In this document: piece by piece, positions 7,217 to 10,406 of the stretch
Numbering within the stretch: the first letter of the stretch is position 1
Layout of the letters: every line of letters starts with the position of its first letter
DNA from: Candidatus Poribacteria bacterium
GTDB lineage: Bacteria; Poribacteria; WGA-4E; WGA-3G
Length of the DNA: 10,406 nucleotides
Direction of reading: 5' to 3'
Assembly (NCBI GenBank): GCA_009845505.1
Contig: VXZL01000460.1
Coordinates: 3,953-14,358 of the forward strand
Notes under the pieces: generated by a model
What the model was told of the DNA's origin: nothing
The model's input: only the letters and a program-made list of their open reading frames with translations
Databases searched by the model: none
Translations under genes and position numbers: made by a program

Positions 7217-7480
7217 TTACCTCCGTTTGTCTTCTGACCGCCATTTTGCAATTCCAATCAAAATGAGGGCAACAAGGTTTCCAACAACAATTCCGCTTCC
7301 CAGTCCTACAATACCTAAGAAACCACAAATCTGAATCAGTCCGTTTCCGAATGGACATTCCCAGTTATTCATGAAGATGGCACGGGCGGGAATTAGCATG
7401 CCGATGATAAAACCGATGCCGGCAGCCACAGCAGAAATCGTCTGGAATTTTCTAAAACCAGGAAGCTGCGTTTCAAACAT
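7217..7480 (-). CDS. Small two-helix membrane protein of unknown function
   Basis: An 87-residue protein that I do not recognise. Two hydrophobic segments (about 13-36 and 48-78) flank a short polar loop with 'NNWECPFGNG', and the tail is basic and charged. Two cysteines (C42 and C52) lie in or near the loop between the helices. The start is ATG 7480, with AAAGGA 7 bases upstream, which supports it as a real gene. It lies 19 bases after the methyltransferase gene and 12 bases before the TauE/SafE gene, so it is probably co-transcribed and may be an accessory to the transporter (inference). Confidence 0.75.
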   Translation of the reverse strand: MFETQLPGFRKFQTISAVAAGIGFIIGMLIPARAIFMNNWECPFGNGLIQICGFLGIVGLGSGIVVGNLVALILIGIAKWRSEDKRR

Positions 7481-7499
7481 TAGGAATTCCTTTATCTGC

Positions 7500-8519
7500 C
7501 TATGCAGTACCGAGGTACCGATCCCGTCCTTGCACTAAAGCCTCTATTTTTCTGTCCACCACGGAGCGTTGGAGCATCCAAAAACCACAGTCTGGATGTA
7601 CCCAACCAATCCGTCCTCCACCCATTATCTTTTCTGCTTTTTCTATACTGGCTGCTACGTCGTCAGCGGTCTCAATCGGGTTAACTTTTACGTCAATCAC
7701 CCCGATACCGAGGACGATATCTGACGAAACCGCCTTGAGTGCTTCTAAGTCTGCTTCAGGACGATGTGCCAGTTCCAACACAAGATGGTCGCATCGGAGC
7801 ATGTTTAGGAAGTCAATGAGAGCCGCCCAGTTCCCTTTCTGGATAACCTGCCCTCCATAATTTCCAAAACAGAAGTGGACTGCCTTCTCTCCGTCAAACG
7901 CATCGAGTACAATATTAATCGCCTCAGCAGCGCGGGGTCCGTCTTCTGGGTTGCCTGGTATATTCGCTTCGTCAATTTGAAGGCAGGCGCAATCGAGTTC
8001 CCGCACTTGTGCTGCTAATGCCTCTGCCAAAGCAGTGAGCAAGGCATCAAAGTCTCCATAATGTTTATCCAATAGCGTCCGTGCGAGCATATAAGGACTT
8101 GTCACTGTAAATTTGATGTCTTTACCAGCGACGCTCACGGCACGTTCACAGTCAGAAACGAGGTTTAGCGTGCCTTCGCCTAATGCGTTCTCGACAACAC
8201 CAGCAGGTTTTGCTCGAAACGACATCGTTTGCATCTGCCGGAATTCGTGCCATTCCTGCCGTCCCACCTCTGCCCTTATACCTGAAAGTGGACGGATGAA
8301 ATAGTCGATCATTCCATTGGTGTCTGGGTGGTTGGGATCAAAGCGGTAGAGTTCACCATCTGTTGGTAAGTCGATGCCGCGTTGCCGTTGGATATCGACA
8401 ACAACGCGTGTTGCATCGAGAAGGCTCTGCTCGGTTGGTATCGAGAGCAGCCACGTCGGTACGGGGTAAGAGCCAACAGTTGTGGTCAAAATTTCTGGTT
8501 TTTTAGATATATCTTTCAC
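7500..8519 (-). CDS. MetE-core-like zinc-dependent methyltransferase (cobalamin-independent methionine synthase family)
   Basis: A 339-residue soluble protein corresponding to the C-terminal catalytic barrel of MetE without the N-terminal half (full MetE is about 750 residues). Family motifs run in order: 'TTTVGSYP' (12-19), 'DGE' followed by 'NGMIDYF' (54-74; the MetE 'HGE...DMV.YF' region), 'LQIDEA' (180-185; MetE 'QIDEPA'), 'HFCFGNYG' (215-222), 'LVLELA' (246-251), 'GIGVIDVKVNPIET' (271-284) and 'WVHPDCG' (306-312). H215, C217, E249 and C311 match the four zinc ligands of MetE, so thiolate-activating methyl transfer is likely. The methyl donor and acceptor may differ from folate and homocysteine; core-MetE enzymes can use methyl-corrinoids. 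The HGE histidine is Asp here. The start is GTG 8519, only 9 bases after the lipoprotein stop, with a weak GAG ribosome binding site, so translation is probably coupled. Confidence 0.85.
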   Translation of the reverse strand: MKDISKKPEILTTTVGSYPVPTWLLSIPTEQSLLDATRVVVDIQRQRGIDLPTDGELYRFDPNHPDTNGMIDYFIRPLSGIRAEVGRQEWHEFRQMQTMSFRAKPAGVVENALGEGTLNLVSDCERAVSVAGKDIKFTVTSPYMLARTLLDKHYGDFDALLTALAEALAAQVRELDCACLQIDEANIPGNPEDGPRAAEAINIVLDAFDGEKAVHFCFGNYGGQVIQKGNWAALIDFLNMLRCDHLVLELAHRPEADLEALKAVSSDIVLGIGVIDVKVNPIETADDVAASIEKAEKIMGGGRIGWVHPDCGFWMLQRSVVDRKIEALVQGRDRYLGTA

Positions 8520-8528
8520 GGATTTAAC

Positions 8529-9539
8529 TCAATTTTGTACCAATTCAAAGGATTCGAGTTCAAAAACGGTTTCAACTGTGACGTTCCCGCGGGTTTGCGC
8601 CTGTGTGAATTTGATGATGCCAACATCTGGAGCGACCCATTTTTTCACGACAGTAATATCGAGTGGAAAATTCTGGTTCTCTATGTCGAATCCCCACCGA
8701 AATGATTCCTGAACCTGAAAGACATGTTTAAAAGTCCCAGCAGGTACGGTCACAGTCTCTTCCGAAAGCACTTCAAATTCATCAAGCCCTTCACCAATCG
8801 GAAAAAGTTCGGGAACTAATTGTGCCTGAAACTTAGTTTCCCATTTATTACCGGGAATGAGCGGGAATTGATATAGAGGTAGATAGGGTACAAACAGAAT
8901 TGTATCGCTTGTACCAGATGTTGTGTTCTGCGCATGTTGTAGGATGGCTGCAACTTCGCCTTCTTCGTCAACGCTTGTGCCGAGATAGGAGTAGTTTACT
9001 ATGTTTTCCAAGCCTTCAGCCTTACTGGATTTCTGAAGGACGAAGCTCTCAATGGTTTCTCCACCTGCTCGTTGAATCTGGATGGTATCCACAATTTCAA
9101 ATGTAATTTCGTCCCCATTGGGATCTCGGTAGTGCCAGGTGTTCCCAACTGCCAGTGGATAATAATCTCCCGGTCGGGTCCGCCATACTTGGATGTCAAG
9201 CGTGCTGGTTGTGATTCGGACGCCGTCGCTGACTGCAACCTCAATCTGGTACTTCCGTTCAGTTTCCGGTGCGTTCCAGACTGCCCCCGAGTCGGTTTCT
9301 GTTAATTCACCGTCCGTGGCGGACCAGGTGTATGATAAAACGTCGTTTTCGAGGTCAGTGGCTTTCAAACGGATCTGTACCGCTGCCCCGGGCGCGACTA
9401 TATCTGATTCGGCTTCAAAGATAAGAATGCTCGGTGCGAGGTTTGTGCTATCCAAGTCACCCTCTCCGCAGCCAATTACAACACCAATAAGCAAAACATA
9501 GAGAATCTTCCAAGCGTTAGTTATGTTTTTCACTTTCAT
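8529..9539 (-). CDS. Lipoprotein with PKD/Ig-like domain and conserved beta-rich C-terminal domain
   Basis: A 336-residue protein starting at ATG 9539, 8 bases after GGGAG at 9548-9552. Longer in-frame starts up to 9626 would put extra residues before the signal peptide and lack support. The N-terminus is basic, then hydrophobic (10-23), then a lipobox 'VIGC' with C24 as the lipidated residue, so it is probably anchored in a membrane facing the periplasm or outside. Residues about 34-118 look like a PKD/Ig domain ('ATDLENDVLSYTWSATDGEL...VAVSDG'). Residues 125-336 open with 'YYPLAVGNTWHY' and contain 'VTVPAGTF', a pattern I associate with uncharacterised envelope proteins. No enzyme motif is visible. 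It is the first gene of the tight four-gene run with the MetE-like, small membrane and TauE/SafE genes. Confidence 0.85.
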   Translation of the reverse strand: MKVKNITNAWKILYVLLIGVVIGCGEGDLDSTNLAPSILIFEAESDIVAPGAAVQIRLKATDLENDVLSYTWSATDGELTETDSGAVWNAPETERKYQIEVAVSDGVRITTSTLDIQVWRTRPGDYYPLAVGNTWHYRDPNGDEITFEIVDTIQIQRAGGETIESFVLQKSSKAEGLENIVNYSYLGTSVDEEGEVAAILQHAQNTTSGTSDTILFVPYLPLYQFPLIPGNKWETKFQAQLVPELFPIGEGLDEFEVLSEETVTVPAGTFKHVFQVQESFRWGFDIENQNFPLDITVVKKWVAPDVGIIKFTQAQTRGNVTVETVFELESFELVQN

Positions 9540-9547
9540 CACATTTT

Positions 9548-9552
9548 CTCCC
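9548..9552 (-). promoter_or_regulatory. Ribosome binding site GGGAG for the lipoprotein gene
   Basis: GGGAG is read on the minus strand, 8 bases before ATG 9539. It places translation start directly before the signal peptide rather than at the longer in-frame start. Confidence 0.6.
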
Positions 9553-9638
9553 ACATACAACCTTTTCCACACAATACCCATAAATTTCGGTGGCAGGTTC
9601 GTTGGGAAGTACCTTTGGTCAAGCAATACGTTTACTTC

Positions 9639-10379
9639 TTATGCCTCAAGGGGTATACCACGTAAGACTTCTCGGCATTGGGTCTCGCCGTTACCTGTCA
9701 CGTTGTAGGCAAAAGTGTTCATCAGTCGATCATTTTCCGAGTTATTCGGAGCAGAGCCATGGATAATGAGGGCATTGAAGAATACACCGTCCCCGGGTTC
9801 CATTTCTACGGCAACAGCATCTTCGCGTTCTTGATAGTGCCCGGGTAAAAATACACCAAATGTTTGCTGTTTCCGTTCATGCTCCTGTAATCCCCAATTA
9901 TGGCTTCCAGGCACGAACTGAATACACCCGTTCTCAAGATTTGCCGCGCTTATCGCCAATTGGCAATTAATCATCACCGGCTTATTGTTGTCATTTTTCC
10001 AATAGGCGTAATCCTGATGCCACGGGATCGCTGTTCCGTCGCCACCGGCTTTTGGAAGCAATTTACTGTGATACAGTGAAATGTTTTCACCCATCATTGC
10101 TTCTAAGATATCCAGTACATCATTAGAACGAAGCAGACGATTGAGTGTCGGACTCACCAACTCACTGTGCATCAACTGCTTAATACGCGGTGGATGATCC
10201 TCTGAATCGTAGACTTCCCAAGAGATTCCAATACCCTCTGCTGGTTGCGCCGCCATACGATTGTGGATATCTTCGATCTCGTCACAGATTCGCGCAATAT
10301 CTTCTGAAGAAACAAGTCCTTTTTTCAGAAAATAGCCGTTTGTTTGGTAAAATTCCAGTTCTTTATTTGTAAGTCCCAT
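9639..10379 (-). CDS. PhyH-family Fe(II)/2-oxoglutarate-dependent dioxygenase
   Basis: A 246-residue protein of the phytanoyl-CoA dioxygenase family. The metal-binding triad is visible: H121 and D123 in 'WHQDYAYW', and H207 in 'ALIIHGSAPN'. R218 in 'ENDRLMNTFAY' is placed to bind the 2-oxoglutarate carboxylate. The N-terminal 'EFYQTNGYFLKKGLVS' and central 'ENGCIQFVPGSHNWG' are also typical. Members hydroxylate or otherwise oxidise diverse small molecules using O2 and 2-oxoglutarate; the substrate cannot be assigned. The length is slightly below the usual 260-300 residues but looks complete. The start is ATG 10379, with AAGGA at 10388-10392, 8 bases upstream. It precedes the lipoprotein gene by 99 bases on the same strand, so it may share a transcript or be separate. 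Confidence 0.9.
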   Translation of the reverse strand: MGLTNKELEFYQTNGYFLKKGLVSSEDIARICDEIEDIHNRMAAQPAEGIGISWEVYDSEDHPPRIKQLMHSELVSPTLNRLLRSNDVLDILEAMMGENISLYHSKLLPKAGGDGTAIPWHQDYAYWKNDNNKPVMINCQLAISAANLENGCIQFVPGSHNWGLQEHERKQQTFGVFLPGHYQEREDAVAVEMEPGDGVFFNALIIHGSAPNNSENDRLMNTFAYNVTGNGETQCREVLRGIPLEA

Positions 10380-10406
10380 CTGATTTTTCCTTAGCCTATT
10401 TAGCCT

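Noticed and set aside
9540..9626. Longer N-terminus of the lipoprotein from 9626
   Set aside because: It would add 29 residues before a textbook lipoprotein signal peptide; ATG 9539 has its own GGGAG site.
9540..9638. Promoter in the gap between the PhyH and lipoprotein genes
   Set aside because: A TTGACC sequence is present on the minus strand, but no -10 box lies at a suitable distance, so no promoter is called.
10392..10406. Short direct repeat TAGCCT with 9-base period at the window edge
   Set aside because: Only two copies are visible and the window ends there, so a real tandem repeat cannot be distinguished from chance.

Overview
The window most likely comes from an uncultured Gram-negative bacterium with moderate GC content. 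Candidatus Poribacteria or a related FCB/PVC-like lineage is my best guess. This rests on the gene mix: a giant Ig-repeat protein ending in a FlgD-Ig/T9SS-like tail, a PorV/PorQ-type barrel, a lipoprotein, a PhyH dioxygenase and a stand-alone MetE-like methyltransferase. No rRNA or other taxonomic marker is present, so the assignment is inference. Coding density is very high: the longest non-coding gaps are about 70-100 bases, and there is no tRNA, rRNA, CRISPR array, transposase or integrase.

Left arm, + strand, 1-5120: an envelope cluster. A very large secreted Ig-repeat protein (5' end outside the window) is followed by a PorV/PorQ-like outer-membrane barrel and a LysM/coiled-coil protein with a C-terminal membrane segment. 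A good intrinsic terminator closes the cluster at 5084-5120. A long hairpin sits between the first two genes, just ahead of the barrel gene's ribosome binding site.

Middle, + strand, 5155-6437: two tightly packed genes. The first encodes what looks like a degenerate relative of the acetyl-CoA carboxylase carboxyltransferase alpha subunit (AccA) that has lost the usual catalytic glycine-rich segment. The second encodes a CDP-alcohol phosphatidyltransferase with an intact catalytic motif, so the pair may concern membrane lipid metabolism.

Right arm, - strand, 10379 down to 6434: a PhyH-family Fe(II)/2-oxoglutarate-type dioxygenase; then, after 99 bases, a lipoprotein with a PKD/Ig-like domain; then, with 9-19 base gaps, a MetE-core-like zinc methyltransferase, a two-helix small membrane protein and a TauE/SafE transporter. 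The last four look like one operon with a plausible one-carbon or organosulfur theme (inference). This operon converges with the phosphatidyltransferase gene, and the two stop codons overlap.

The items most worth a second look are the degenerate AccA-like protein coupled to a phosphatidyltransferase, the Ig-repeat/PorV/LysM envelope cluster with its intergenic hairpin, and the MetE-core/small membrane protein/TauE operon.
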